A stretch of DNA of 36,848 nt from Desulfobacula sp. (GCA_018645325.1 JABGOU010000039.1:1-36848), one strand, 5' to 3'. Shown: positions 1 to 7,909, counted from the stretch's first letter. Translations and numbers: made by a program. Notes: generated by a model not told the origin, from the sequence alone.

Positions 1-84
1 ATATTTAAGAAAATCAACTTTTATGAAAATATAATTGATTCAGGAAGAACCTGCCGGAATGTTCTTTATTGGAGATAAACAAGC

Positions 85-339
85 TCACGGAGTATTCCGG
101 ACCTCCTCATGCAAATAAGTCTTTTTGCATCCATTAGGGCAGACCAAATCAACTACCCTGTATGCCTGTGAATGCTTTCTTGATCGCTTCCTGACCAGCC
201 TGGCCTTGCATTTCTGACAGAACTTATCCGGCATTTCATAAGGGTCTTTAAAACACCTGTATCCATCCCCAGGTCGGCATTTTGCAGGATCACAAAAACT
301 GGTTCTATAATCAGCGCACTCCCCGCAATTCTTGACCAT
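85..339 (-). CDS. Cysteine-rich small prophage protein
   Basis: This 84-residue protein has nine cysteines, including CGEC, CQKC and CPNGC clusters, so it probably binds one or two zinc ions. Its middle is very basic (RKRSRKHS). I do not recognise the family. I chose the ATG at 339 over the GTG two codons upstream because GAGAGG sits 6 bases before it. It is the last visible gene of the leftward prophage early operon, after rusA, where lambdoid phages carry small zinc-binding accessory proteins. Function is unknown; a nucleic-acid-binding role is a guess from composition and place. Confidence 0.6.
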   Translation of the reverse strand: MVKNCGECADYRTSFCDPAKCRPGDGYRCFKDPYEMPDKFCQKCKARLVRKRSRKHSQAYRVVDLVCPNGCKKTYLHEEVRNTP

Positions 340-452
340 TAACACCTCTCAGCTATGACCACATCCAAGTTCCAACACAGCATTGATCAGATTCTTCTTC
401 TCAGCAATAATACTCTTTTGGAAGGATTTAGGTTATCTTTTTCCTGCATCCA

Positions 453-884
453 TCATTCGTCAGGTTTCTTGACTGTCACTTCCGTTCTGGGTTCTTCACC
501 AGGCCCACAGTAAATCTTCTCTGAAACCTCATAAATCACCTGGGAATCGTCTTTCCAGACTGAACCGTTGAAAATATCAAACAAAAATTTCACAAGATTA
601 TCAGTATCAGGTTTTTTGATATGATATTTTGATGCAGATGGCTTGAGTTTTCCTGCATTCCTGCCGGTTCCAAAATTTGACTTAGGCCGTGGCATGAAAA
701 ATCTTGCCTCAACGAGGACCGCATCTTCAAACAATTTATGGCCATTGGCTTGCTGTTTAACATGCCAAAGCATCAAGCCTTCTTCGGTTTCCTGATCGCT
801 GTAAGTTGTTGTCCCCTTTCCACGGCGGGCAAAGCGGGGTCTATGTTTTGCGATGGGGACTCCGGGTAAGATTATTTTTAACAC
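453..884 (-). CDS. rusA: RusA-family Holliday junction resolvase
   Basis: The 143-residue product should cut Holliday junctions as a Mg-dependent dimer during phage recombination. The family signature is clear at residues 91-113: KPDTDNLVK followed by a second acidic cluster, WKDDSQV. D93, D95, K99 and D112/D113 correspond to the acidic and lysine active-site residues of E. coli RusA (family knowledge). The start is GTG at 884, preceded by GAGGAGG about 5 bases upstream. That ribosome-binding site overlaps the stop of the upstream replication gene, which suggests translational coupling. Length is normal for the family (about 120-140 residues). All catalytic residues are present, so it is probably active. 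Confidence 0.9.
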   Translation of the reverse strand: MLKIILPGVPIAKHRPRFARRGKGTTTYSDQETEEGLMLWHVKQQANGHKLFEDAVLVEARFFMPRPKSNFGTGRNAGKLKPSASKYHIKKPDTDNLVKFLFDIFNGSVWKDDSQVIYEVSEKIYCGPGEEPRTEVTVKKPDE

Positions 885-893
885 TATGCCTCC

Positions 894-2045
894 TCAAAGT
901 TGATCAAAAAGCCCGTGAGTTAAATTACTGAGCTCACCTGGTTTAAGATTTTTCATTTCCTGGTGGATCTTGATTGCATCTGCCTCGTTAAAATTTCCGT
1001 TTTCTCTTCTCATGATTGAATTTACAAAACCCCATGGTTTTTCAATAGGGAATTTGGCTTTAAGTATTCCGTTTAAGGCATCAAGGATAGCTCCTGGATG
1101 CCCCCTGTTATTGACCTGGGCTTGAACAAACTTATATGAATTAAAACCATCAAGGTTTAAATTTGCTATTTTTTCACACACGGCTTTAATCTCTTTGAAA
1201 TAATTCCCTGTTTTTTCCCGGAAATGATTTGATTTTTTTTTATCAGCCAGCGGGCCACCGCTGACATTTGTCAAACTAGATTTATCAGGAGAGGGAGTAG
1301 GAGAGGGAGAAGGGCAGGCATTTGAGCAGGCATTCGCAGACGTTCGGCAGGCATTCGACACCCATTTAGCAGGCATTTTTAATCCATTTTTTTCACACCA
1401 ATCAATTCGAAAGTCTTTATTTTCAGGGCCTTTGCCTGAGTTGCAGCGAGCACATAAGGGTTGCAAATTATCAATGCCGTCACTGCCACCTTGATAAATT
1501 GGGATGATATGATCTTTTACAACACCATGAAGATTAGAGTCACCACCGCACCTAACACAAGTATCATTAAAAAAAGAAAACATCTCCTCCCACTCAACTT
1601 TTGAATGCCTTCCTTTTTTTCTTGCGTCTGACAATCTTTGAGCCCGTGTTTTTTTATTTCTTTCTGCTGTTGTTTCACTATCGTTTGTCTCCCATTTAGC
1701 TCTTGCAGCTTTTTTTGCTTTTTCTGATCTTTCGTCAGCATGGGAAGCATATTCATTATGGTCCTGCCAATCATGAATTATAAACCCATCATCACTCTTT
1801 TCTAAAAATCTTATTTTGGGATCTAAAAGAATTTTTACAAATTGCCCGGGTTCTCCATTCCAGTCCGATGCTATTTCAATATCGTCCTCATCATACCCGG
1901 AAAGAACACCATTGGGCTTATTTGCAGAAACAAAAGCCCAAAGCCTTATTAAATTATAAAAAGCCCTGTCACCAAGCTTTCTCATTAACTTTAAAGCCTT
2001 TGGGTGTGTCGGAAGCGTTACGCTCACTCTAAAATCTTTGTTCAT
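894..2045 (-). CDS. Phage replication initiator-like protein with embedded HNH motif
   Basis: This 383-residue protein begins with a winged-helix-like region typical of phage replisome organisers (residues about 1-110, with TLPTHPKALKLMRKLGDRAF and FIIHDWQDHNEY). A basic linker follows, then a complete HNH nuclease motif at about 163-206: CVRC, KDHIIP, NLQPLCARCN. After that come a low-complexity segment rich in Asn-Ala-Cys and Pro-Ser, and a C-terminal domain (about 275-383) like those seen after the linker in phage DnaD/DnaT-type proteins. I chose the ATG at 2045, with GGGA upstream; a TTG four codons earlier lacks a ribosome-binding site. It lies between the MBL gene and rusA in the replication-recombination operon. 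The nuclease insertion is unusual for a replication protein. Confidence 0.72.
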   Translation of the reverse strand: MNKDFRVSVTLPTHPKALKLMRKLGDRAFYNLIRLWAFVSANKPNGVLSGYDEDDIEIASDWNGEPGQFVKILLDPKIRFLEKSDDGFIIHDWQDHNEYASHADERSEKAKKAARAKWETNDSETTAERNKKTRAQRLSDARKKGRHSKVEWEEMFSFFNDTCVRCGGDSNLHGVVKDHIIPIYQGGSDGIDNLQPLCARCNSGKGPENKDFRIDWCEKNGLKMPAKWVSNACRTSANACSNACPSPSPTPSPDKSSLTNVSGGPLADKKKSNHFREKTGNYFKEIKAVCEKIANLNLDGFNSYKFVQAQVNNRGHPGAILDALNGILKAKFPIEKPWGFVNSIMRRENGNFNEADAIKIHQEMKNLKPGELSNLTHGLFDQL

Positions 2046-2063
2046 TTTTTTTCCCAAAAAAGA

Positions 2064-2762
2064 TTATATGTAAACAGGCCTTCCCGTCAGCTTTTGTATT
2101 TCTATTTTAAAGGATTCGGGGTCTGCATTATTTCCGCTCATGTGTATCAAGTGGATTTCATCACACTTCGACAAGTCATTTGCCCTGAAAAATTCTTTCA
2201 CGTTTTCAAGCTCGAAATGACTCTTTACAATTCTATTTCTGATGGTTTCGGGAACGATGCCGGATTTAATATTTTCTTCCAGAATTTCCTTGGAATAATT
2301 GCATTCAACCATGTAATAATTAACACCGGAAAAACAATACCTGCAATAAAACGAATCCGTGATAAATATTAGCTTTTTACCATTTTTACTTTGCAGTAAA
2401 TAACCGTATGGTTCAGCACAATCGTGTTGAGTATTAAAAGGTAAAATTTTAAAAGTTCCAACCGTGAATAATTCCTTTGATTCCACGGTTTTTAACCGGT
2501 GTCCGGATAATTTTAATGCCCTTGCTGTTCCAAGGCTCATATAACAGTCAATTCCTGCCTTCATGACATCTTTAATGGCCTTGGAATGGTCACCATGTTC
2601 GTGGCTGCATAAACAGCAAGATACTTGTGAAAGTCTAAAATCAAAAGCCTCGCGGATCTCACGAAAACTGATACCTGCCTCAATCATAATGATGGTTTCA
2701 CCATCAGATATCCGGTAACAATTCCCGGTGGACCCGGAGGCTATTGTTTTAATGTCAATCAT
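2064..2762 (-). CDS. MBL-fold metallo-hydrolase (YycJ-like), phage recombination operon
   Basis: This 232-residue metallo-beta-lactamase-fold protein resembles the YycJ/WalJ group. It carries the metal motif HEHGDH (H54, H56, D58, H59), a FITDS segment supplying the bridging aspartate, and a later SHFELEN histidine. The early strand reads IEAG where most of the fold has a D-x-G. No beta-CASP domain is evident. The ATG at 2762 follows AAAGGGG. It sits 11 bases after recT and 6 bases before the replication ORF, so it belongs to the recombination module. Because no YqaJ or lambda Exo nuclease is visible, a DNA exonuclease role alongside the SbcC-like ATPase is plausible but inferred. Confidence 0.82.
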   Translation of the reverse strand: MIDIKTIASGSTGNCYRISDGETIIMIEAGISFREIREAFDFRLSQVSCCLCSHEHGDHSKAIKDVMKAGIDCYMSLGTARALKLSGHRLKTVESKELFTVGTFKILPFNTQHDCAEPYGYLLQSKNGKKLIFITDSFYCRYCFSGVNYYMVECNYSKEILEENIKSGIVPETIRNRIVKSHFELENVKEFFRANDLSKCDEIHLIHMSGNNADPESFKIEIQKLTGRPVYI

Positions 2763-2773
2763 CCAAGGCCCCT

Positions 2774-3634
2774 TTAGAATCCAGGTTCTGCCATGGCAGC
2801 ATTGGCCTCTTCCTGCTCGATTTCAGCCTTTTCAGCATCAGTCAAAGTCTGACCGTCACAAAAATCTGCATCCACGACATCTCCACTTTTAGGGATATCG
2901 ATTATTTCCTCGTTGGCGTTCTCCTGGATTTCTTCTGACACCTGATTATCAAACCCTTTAAAGTCTGACCGATCCCCTGATATGGCCTGGGACATTTCAA
3001 TAGTCATCGGCCCGTATTTGGGAACCAGTTGAAGAAACATTGTTTTAAGTGCCATAGCATCGAAATCAGTTACCCAAACAGGTTTCCGTCCTCTTTTTTT
3101 ATCAAGGTAATAACTGTAACTTTTTGAAAATCGTTTGGCGTGTTCTTCCACCTTTTCTTTTGTCCAGGCAATGGCTTTTTGAAACCCGTTTAAAAGCTCC
3201 ATGTAGCAGTAATATCCGATAGGATTATCACCAGTCCTTTTGCCGCCTATCTCAAGGGTACCTCTGATCCGGTCAACAATCATTTCCTCACCCTCATACA
3301 CAATCCCTGTATTAAGATGCCTGTATTTACCGGTCCTGATAGCAAGCTGAACGTATCCTTTCCAACCCATCTGAAAAGAGGGAATTTTTTTATATGGGAT
3401 TACATAAGCAAACCCCAGATTCTTGTTTATTGGCAGATCAAGTCCGGCTGCTTTGAGTGATTCTTTTATGACCAGTTTTGGATCACATTCTGCGAGAGCC
3501 TGGTCTTCCCCGCAAAGATCAAGGACTGATGTAATAAATGTCCCTGCTTTTTCACCCAACCGAGTGTTTATCCTGGCCACGATCCCGGGATTTTCCAACT
3601 CTCTTTGAATTGCCGGTAAATTATTTATTGCCAT
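2774..3634 (-). CDS. recT: RecT-family single-strand annealing recombinase
   Basis: The 286-residue product matches the RecT family, which coats single-stranded DNA and anneals homologous strands in phage recombination. The conserved core is visible: LKAAGLDLPINKNLGFAYVIPY near residues 65-85, then FQMGWKGYVQLAIRTGKY, a GYYCYMELLNG strand, and the ALKTMFLQLVPKYG segment. The C-terminal tail is acidic and loosely structured, as is common. ATG 3634 has AAGGAG upstream. The upstream gene encodes an SbcC-like ATPase and the downstream gene an MBL-fold protein, so the annealing protein is embedded in a three-gene recombination set. Length is slightly above E. coli RecT (269 residues). Confidence 0.92.
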   Translation of the reverse strand: MAINNLPAIQRELENPGIVARINTRLGEKAGTFITSVLDLCGEDQALAECDPKLVIKESLKAAGLDLPINKNLGFAYVIPYKKIPSFQMGWKGYVQLAIRTGKYRHLNTGIVYEGEEMIVDRIRGTLEIGGKRTGDNPIGYYCYMELLNGFQKAIAWTKEKVEEHAKRFSKSYSYYLDKKRGRKPVWVTDFDAMALKTMFLQLVPKYGPMTIEMSQAISGDRSDFKGFDNQVSEEIQENANEEIIDIPKSGDVVDADFCDGQTLTDAEKAEIEQEEANAAMAEPGF

Positions 3635-3644
3635 AGTTTTCTCC

Positions 3645-5567
3645 TTATGAAGCCTTTTGAGTTTCAGTTTTTAATATTGATAATGCCTTGTCATTGGATA
3701 CAACCAGGCTGATCACCTGGGAAGAAATGGGAAACAGGTTATTAATTGATTCTCTGTTATCAACGAAGACAGGAGCCTGGAATCCGTAATACTCGGATAA
3801 AGTCTGGATGATATCCAGCCCGACATTTATTCTGGCCCCACTGTTCAGGCCATGGTTGTATGGCACTCCGTTATAAAGAACATCACAGCACTCTTTGATT
3901 CCTTCGTTGATCTGAGTCTCAAACAGCTTAAACCGGGCCAGCTTGAACCTTGAATTGATCTGCCCTTCCAGCATTTCAACCTTTTTGATAATAAATTTTT
4001 CAATAAGAAATATCTCAGCTTCCAGCCGCTCAAATTCTGCGGCAAGCTCTTTTTCCTGGGCCTCAAGCTCTGAAATTCTAATCCTGCATGATTCGGCAGC
4101 CTTCCATGAAGCTTCAAGCTGGTTTAATTCGTCAAACTTTTCTTGAGATTCAAAAATTTCACGCTGTGTATTTTCTTCCTGCACAACGGACCCATTGAGC
4201 AATGCATCAATTTCCTGCTCAAGCACATCTTTTTGCCTGTCCAGATCATCAATATCCACACCGACATAGACCTTTTCAAACTCAGCTTTTTTCCTTGCAA
4301 TAATCTCATCAACACCGGCGATCATATCAGTCAGCTTGGCAATCTCAACTTTGGCCGCCTCAATATCCTTATTCCGCTGTTCTATATTGGCCGCCATTTC
4401 CTTACCCGTGGCCGTGATCATTGTCAGCCGGTCAGATTTTAAGCGGTTAAACATTCCAATAGTATTCTTAACAATATCTTTCGGCAGGTCCTGACCGCAT
4501 GTGGGACAGGTGTTATCATTTGACGGCTGTTTATTATTTTCTATGTGCCAATCTTCCCGGATCTTGACAATTGCATCTTCAGACACCTTATTCCGCTTTT
4601 CATCCTGGAAGATCCTAAACTCATTGTCCTTAATCTTACCTGTTAAATCCCGACGCTCTGCTTCAAGCTTTTCAATGGCCTGTAGGATCGGTTTTTTCAA
4701 ATCAGCCTGTTTCTGATCTGCCTCATTCCTGGATACCAGTATTTTAGAATCAACCTCATTCAGCCGGACCTTTTTACTGCTCAATGCCTCATTGGATCTT
4801 AGAGACCGGAGTTTTTCTTTTTTTTCTTCCAAAACCTTTTCCAGCCGTGTTTTTTCTCTGTAGTCCGGTTGCATGGCATCCTTGGCAGTCTCCTGATTTT
4901 CAGCAATCCTGACAGGGATCTGTTCAAGTTCTTTGTTTATCTCCCGTTTTTTGGCCCGGATCTTTTTTTTATGATCATCAATAGAACAGTCACCCAGTAT
5001 CTCAGACAGGCTTTTCAGTTTTTTATCTGAATCAATGACGTCCAGGTCTGTAACATCCCCGCACATTTCAAGAAGAATCTGGCGGCGGCCGGTCCAGTGA
5101 AGATTGTTGAACTCCAATGGGTTTGTCACCAGTTTAAATGCGTTTACATCGATAATTTCTGATATTTTTATATCATATTCTTTTTTCTTGGCTGGGACAT
5201 CGTCAATGAAATAATCTGTTGTGTGTCCGGTGAAGGTCTGCCGGGGTTCACCTCTCTTCTTTGTATATTTTTCCTGGAACCGTTTTCTGAGGGTTATGGT
5301 TTTATTGTTAACATCAAAAACCCCTTCAACCTCAGTCTCAAGATTATGGATTTCCTGACCGTCCTTATCAACCGGTTTTAATTGAAAATCTGCCCTACCA
5401 TAGCTGTCTTTCCCGAAAAGCAAATATGAAACTCCATCTATCAGAGTTGTCTTGCCAGTGGCATTTTGACCGAATACAGATATATCTTTCCCATTCGGTT
5501 CAAGGGTGTAATCTGCCAAGCCCTTAAAATTTTTATAGCGGATTCTGTTAATTGTTAATTTATCCAT
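3645..5567 (-). CDS. SbcC/Rad50-like AAA ATPase with zinc hook
   Basis: This 640-residue SMC-type ATPase has a Walker A motif GQNATGKT at 33-40, a long central coiled coil (about 200-540) interrupted by a CPTC zinc hook at 354-357, and a C-terminal ATPase half. There a GLNSGAR segment stands where the ABC signature lies, and FVDNRES replaces the usual Walker B D-E. It is about half the size of cellular SbcC, which fits phage homologues found beside RecT. The start is ATG 5567 with AAGGAGG upstream, and the 3' end of the previous small gene overlaps it by 8 bases. It probably holds or processes double-strand ends for RecT. The partner nuclease is uncertain; the MBL protein two genes downstream is a candidate. 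Confidence 0.85.
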   Translation of the reverse strand: MDKLTINRIRYKNFKGLADYTLEPNGKDISVFGQNATGKTTLIDGVSYLLFGKDSYGRADFQLKPVDKDGQEIHNLETEVEGVFDVNNKTITLRKRFQEKYTKKRGEPRQTFTGHTTDYFIDDVPAKKKEYDIKISEIIDVNAFKLVTNPLEFNNLHWTGRRQILLEMCGDVTDLDVIDSDKKLKSLSEILGDCSIDDHKKKIRAKKREINKELEQIPVRIAENQETAKDAMQPDYREKTRLEKVLEEKKEKLRSLRSNEALSSKKVRLNEVDSKILVSRNEADQKQADLKKPILQAIEKLEAERRDLTGKIKDNEFRIFQDEKRNKVSEDAIVKIREDWHIENNKQPSNDNTCPTCGQDLPKDIVKNTIGMFNRLKSDRLTMITATGKEMAANIEQRNKDIEAAKVEIAKLTDMIAGVDEIIARKKAEFEKVYVGVDIDDLDRQKDVLEQEIDALLNGSVVQEENTQREIFESQEKFDELNQLEASWKAAESCRIRISELEAQEKELAAEFERLEAEIFLIEKFIIKKVEMLEGQINSRFKLARFKLFETQINEGIKECCDVLYNGVPYNHGLNSGARINVGLDIIQTLSEYYGFQAPVFVDNRESINNLFPISSQVISLVVSNDKALSILKTETQKAS

Positions 5568-5742
5568 CCCCTACCCTCCTTTTCCTGTTCAAAAGATATG
5601 AAAAACCAACTCCACTCATAAACAGGCTTATTCCTAAAATATTAACAAAATAAAAAACCTTGATATCGTCACTGTCCTGGCCGATCATCGAGAGCCCGAT
5701 TAGTGCAATAAATACCAAAATTTTGGTGATTACCTTTTTCAT
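5560..5742 (-). CDS. Small two-helix membrane protein
   Basis: This 60-residue protein has two predicted membrane helices (about residues 5-20 and 30-51), an acidic loop (QDSDD) between them and a basic tail (NRKRRVGDG). The ATG at 5742 has AAAGG upstream. The gene overlaps the start of the SbcC-like gene by 8 bases, so the two are probably translated together. I do not recognise it. Small membrane proteins among prophage early genes can affect the host envelope or superinfection, but nothing in the sequence decides this. The 142-bp spacer on its upstream side holds one copy of a dispersed repeat. Confidence 0.6.
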   Translation of the reverse strand: MKKVITKILVFIALIGLSMIGQDSDDIKVFYFVNILGISLFMSGVGFSYLLNRKRRVGDG

Positions 5743-5765
5743 TTTTTTCCTTTGTGGGTGGCTGA

Positions 5766-5793
5766 AACATCTTCCAGGATTCCCAACCCCCCA
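5766..5793. repeat. Dispersed 28-bp repeat, copy 1
   Basis: These 28 bases match 8521-8548 in the same orientation with two mismatches. Both begin AACATCTTCCAGGATT and continue into a CCAACC core. Copy 1 lies in the spacer between the CII-like gene and the small membrane-protein gene. Neither copy lies in a convincing gene, so this may be a protein-binding site or a remnant of duplicated DNA. Confidence 0.6.
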
Positions 5794-5884
5794 CTTTTAA
5801 AATAATTTCCCCAAAGCCCAATACCCTGGGGTGTGCTTGTATACTAATAGCCTGCTGTGTTATCTGACATTCTTCTCCTTTTTG

Positions 5885-6139
5885 TTATGGGGTGTTTTTG
5901 GTTTCCTCAATGAACAGCTCACTCATTATCTTCAAAGCTGTTTTGAGTTTGGCTTCTTTGTCTGCCGGGGCAATGATCAATCCCGATATTTTTATAAGTT
6001 TTTCAAGATGTTCTATTTTAAGGCCTGATTCACCGGCCCTGAATTTTGTGATTTCAGATGGGGATTTCCCTATTTCAATAGCTAAAGCCTTAGAACTGCC
6101 GCACTTTGCCAAGGCTCTATCCAAGATCAATTCAAACAT
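5885..6139 (-). CDS. CII-like phage transcriptional regulator
   Basis: This 84-residue protein has a helix-turn-helix at about residues 12-35 (CGSSKALAIEIGKSPSEITK), followed by FRAGESGLKIEHLEKLIKISGLI, a layout like lambda CII. Its place, second after the Cro-like gene in the leftward early operon, also matches cII. If it acts like CII it would activate lysogeny promoters; here candidates are the repressor or integrase promoters on the other strand. The upstream ribosome-binding site is weak (AAGG, about 8 bases before ATG). An ordinary XRE repressor cannot be excluded. Confidence 0.68.
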   Translation of the reverse strand: MFELILDRALAKCGSSKALAIEIGKSPSEITKFRAGESGLKIEHLEKLIKISGLIIAPADKEAKLKTALKIMSELFIEETKNTP

Positions 6140-6215
6140 GGAAAACCTTGGAAATTCTTTTTGCGTGCAGTTTCGAATTTTTTTTGAAATAATTGTCCTT
6201 AAGCTGAAACTTCAT

Positions 6216-6437
6216 CTAGGCCACTTTCTCCTTCACGTTTGGATTTGATTGGGACAAGGCTTGTTTGATTTCATCCGAGGTTCCTTCCAGCCAAAGAATT
6301 GGATCTGTTTTAGTAACTTCGGCAAGTTTTTTTGCTGTTTGCCAGTTAGGTCTTTTTTTGCAGTTAACCAAATAGTTAACATAGGCACTCGATACACCTA
6401 TTTGTTGAGCTATAAACGTTTGGGTGAGCTTTTTCAT
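6216..6437 (-). CDS. Cro-like XRE-family repressor
   Basis: This 73-residue DNA-binding protein has a helix-turn-helix spanning about residues 5-40: TFIAQQIGVSSAYVNYLVNC then KKRPNWQTAKKLAEVT. It is the first gene of the leftward early operon and is divergent from the CI-like repressor, which is the Cro position. The ATG at 6437 lacks a strong ribosome-binding site. The 101-bp spacer upstream holds three AGGTTAG sites that probably bind this protein and the opposite repressor. Inside the gene, two GTTAAC palindromes lie 6 bp apart (about 6362-6379) and could be a further site. Confidence 0.8.
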   Translation of the reverse strand: MKKLTQTFIAQQIGVSSAYVNYLVNCKKRPNWQTAKKLAEVTKTDPILWLEGTSDEIKQALSQSNPNVKEKVA

Positions 6438-6454
6438 AACTTTTTTTAACTAAT

Positions 6455-6529
6455 AGGTTAGCTAATGTCAACCAAAAAGTTATAAAAAGGTTAGTTTTTT
6501 TTAATTGCTTTAATTAATCTATAGGTTAG
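6455..6529. promoter_or_regulatory. Three-site operator between cro-like and cI-like genes
   Basis: AGGTTAG occurs at 6455-6461, 6488-6494 and 6523-6529, all in the same direction. The spacings of 33 and 35 bp are about three helical turns. Flanking bases extend the first and third copies to CTAATAGGTTAG and CTATAGGTTAG. The first copy runs into the palindrome TTAGCTAA. Three related sites between divergent cro and cI genes match the lambdoid right-operator design. The third site ends 9 bases before the repressor start codon. Confidence 0.7.
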
Positions 6530-6538
6530 AATTCGCTT

Positions 6539-6982
6539 ATGATTGATACCGACATAGAATATGAAAAATTTATAAAGGCTGCAAAACACTATACCAAGAA
6601 TAAAAGCGCAGGAGAAATCGCTTTCCAATATGGGTGCTCTGTTGAGTACATCTATATGATTGTCAATGGTAAAAAAAATGCTGGACGATCCACTCAATTA
6701 AAATTTGCAAAGGCTTGTGGTTTTAAAACGATAAGCTCATTTATCGAATCCGTCTCACCTGAAGACAACAAAACTATCAAGCAAAGAAAATCTCCCCCAG
6801 TTGGAAACATCATAAGGGTCTATAACAATATTCTTGAAAAAACTGGCCTTGAACTTGATGCAGAGGGGCAAGAAAAACTTTTTGATCTAATAAAGCGTAG
6901 ACTTACAGAAAAAACTGCAGAGGCTGCTGAACACGAAATTACTGAAATCATCTCACTCACGGATAAAAGGAAAAAAGGTTGA
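6539..6982 (+). CDS. CI-like prophage repressor (short, no protease domain)
   Basis: This 147-residue protein has a helix-turn-helix at about residues 22-48 (KSAGEIAFQYGCSVEYIYMI), then a region ending in a helical C-terminus (about 90-135) that may dimerise. It lacks the S24 LexA-like self-cleaving domain of lambda CI, so induction would need another signal. It is divergent from the Cro-like gene, and the third AGGTTAG site lies just before its ATG. No Shine-Dalgarno is visible, so the message may be nearly leaderless, as lambda cI is from its maintenance promoter. Its stop overlaps the TTG start of the next gene by 4 bases. Confidence 0.75.
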   Translation: MIDTDIEYEKFIKAAKHYTKNKSAGEIAFQYGCSVEYIYMIVNGKKNAGRSTQLKFAKACGFKTISSFIESVSPEDNKTIKQRKSPPVGNIIRVYNNILEKTGLELDAEGQEKLFDLIKRRLTEKTAEAAEHEITEIISLTDKRKKG

Positions 6983-7509
6983 ATGCTGAAAACGAGACAG
7001 AACAGGAAATAATTGGATTAATTCACAAGCATAAAAAAAATAACGTCAAAAAAAATCATATATATAAAATCATTGCTCTTACTTCTTTTGTTACATTTTG
7101 CCTGGGGGCGTTTTTCTATTTTGGACCTTCTCTATTTTCCATAAAACCTTCGACAGGTCCCATGGGAAAGATCAGTTCACCGGTTGCTGGATCATCCACC
7201 GGCCATGAAGTAAAAATAACCGCTGAAACGCGCAATCTTGAACCCGGGCAATATGTATGGTTGGTAGTTGACAAACCGGATATTGGGCTGTGCTGGCCTA
7301 AAACTCCAAAAATTGAGCAGAATATAAAATTCATGACAACTATCTATGAAGGTGGCCCAAAGGAACCCTATAGGCTGTCTCTTTACGCCGTGACTAAAAC
7401 TGTCAACGACCAGTGGCAGGAATGGGTTGATAGAGAAATGTTCGGCGGGCTTCCCATTCCTCCGGATAAAAGGCGGCTGGATTCGGTGAGGTTGATTCTT
7501 AAAGGATAA
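6979..7509 (+). CDS. Membrane-anchored exported-domain protein coupled to the repressor
   Basis: This 176-residue protein has a basic cytoplasmic N-terminus (about 1-26, lysine-rich), one membrane helix (about 27-50) and an outer domain of about 120 residues. That domain starts ISSPVAGSS and contains GQYVWLVVDKPDIGLCWPK and a C-terminal strand-rich part, which suggests an Ig-like beta sandwich. I do not recognise a named family. The TTG start overlaps the repressor stop by 4 bases, so both are expected in lysogens. A membrane protein made with the repressor is typical of superinfection exclusion or lysogenic conversion, but that role is inferred. The start could also lie slightly downstream. 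Confidence 0.65.
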   Translation: MNAENETEQEIIGLIHKHKKNNVKKNHIYKIIALTSFVTFCLGAFFYFGPSLFSIKPSTGPMGKISSPVAGSSTGHEVKITAETRNLEPGQYVWLVVDKPDIGLCWPKTPKIEQNIKFMTTIYEGGPKEPYRLSLYAVTKTVNDQWQEWVDREMFGGLPIPPDKRRLDSVRLILKG

Positions 7510-7584
7510 AGTAGGGTTTTTACCTGTTTACACAATAGTACCTGGTTGATACCCTGCCAGCAGATAGAAAAAAATAACTTTTTA

Positions 7585-7612
7585 TTGACTTTACGTCAAC
7601 TATACCGATAAT
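7585..7612 (+). promoter_or_regulatory. Promoter with inverted-repeat operator for toxin-antitoxin pair
   Basis: TTGACT (7585-7590) and GATAAT (7607-7612), with a 16-bp spacer, form a good sigma-70 promoter. The -35 box is part of an inverted repeat, TTGAC-N5-GTCAA, at 7585-7599, a likely operator for the HTH antitoxin. The -10 box directly abuts the toxin ATG at 7613. Transcription would then begin at or after that codon, so the toxin may be leaderless, use a downstream start, or be transcribed from further upstream. Confidence 0.6.
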
Positions 7613-7894
7613 ATGACTAAAGATGAAGCTGAAAATTGTTTGCGCAAAATTGCCAATGAAGGTTATGTCCAACCTTCGAAACACTGCCGAGAAATGATGA
7701 TAGAGCGGCATGTAAACATTGATGACATATTAAATGTGCTAATGTGGGGTAAGGTTGCAACGATTGAATATAATGAGAAACATGATAGCTGGCAATGCAG
7801 GGTCGAAGGGAAAGACATTGAAGGCGAGAGTCTTGTGTTTATTGCCGCTATTTATGAGTATTGCCATACAGTAAGATGTGTAACTGTATTTTAA
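7613..7894 (+). CDS. DUF4258-type toxin of a type II toxin-antitoxin pair
   Basis: This 93-residue protein looks like the DUF4258 group (RelE/MqsR-like fold): QPSKHCREMMIERHVNIDDI then VLMWGKVATIEYNEKHDSWQ and a terminal strand pair YCHTVRCVTVF. By family knowledge such proteins are predicted mRNA interferases. It is followed after 15 bases by a zinc finger-HTH antitoxin, the toxin-first order of mqsRA-type loci. The first in-frame ATG is at 7613 because a stop lies just upstream. No ribosome-binding site precedes it and the promoter -10 touches it. A TTG at 7640 is an alternative start. Toxicity is inferred from the pairing. Confidence 0.78.
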   Translation: MTKDEAENCLRKIANEGYVQPSKHCREMMIERHVNIDDILNVLMWGKVATIEYNEKHDSWQCRVEGKDIEGESLVFIAAIYEYCHTVRCVTVF

Positions 7895-7909
7895 GGGAGA
7901 GGGAATGCT

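Noticed and set aside
5844-5870. 8-codon minus-strand ORF with a strong AAGGAG before its ATG
   Set aside because: Too short to claim as a gene; a leader-peptide role is possible but nothing else supports it.
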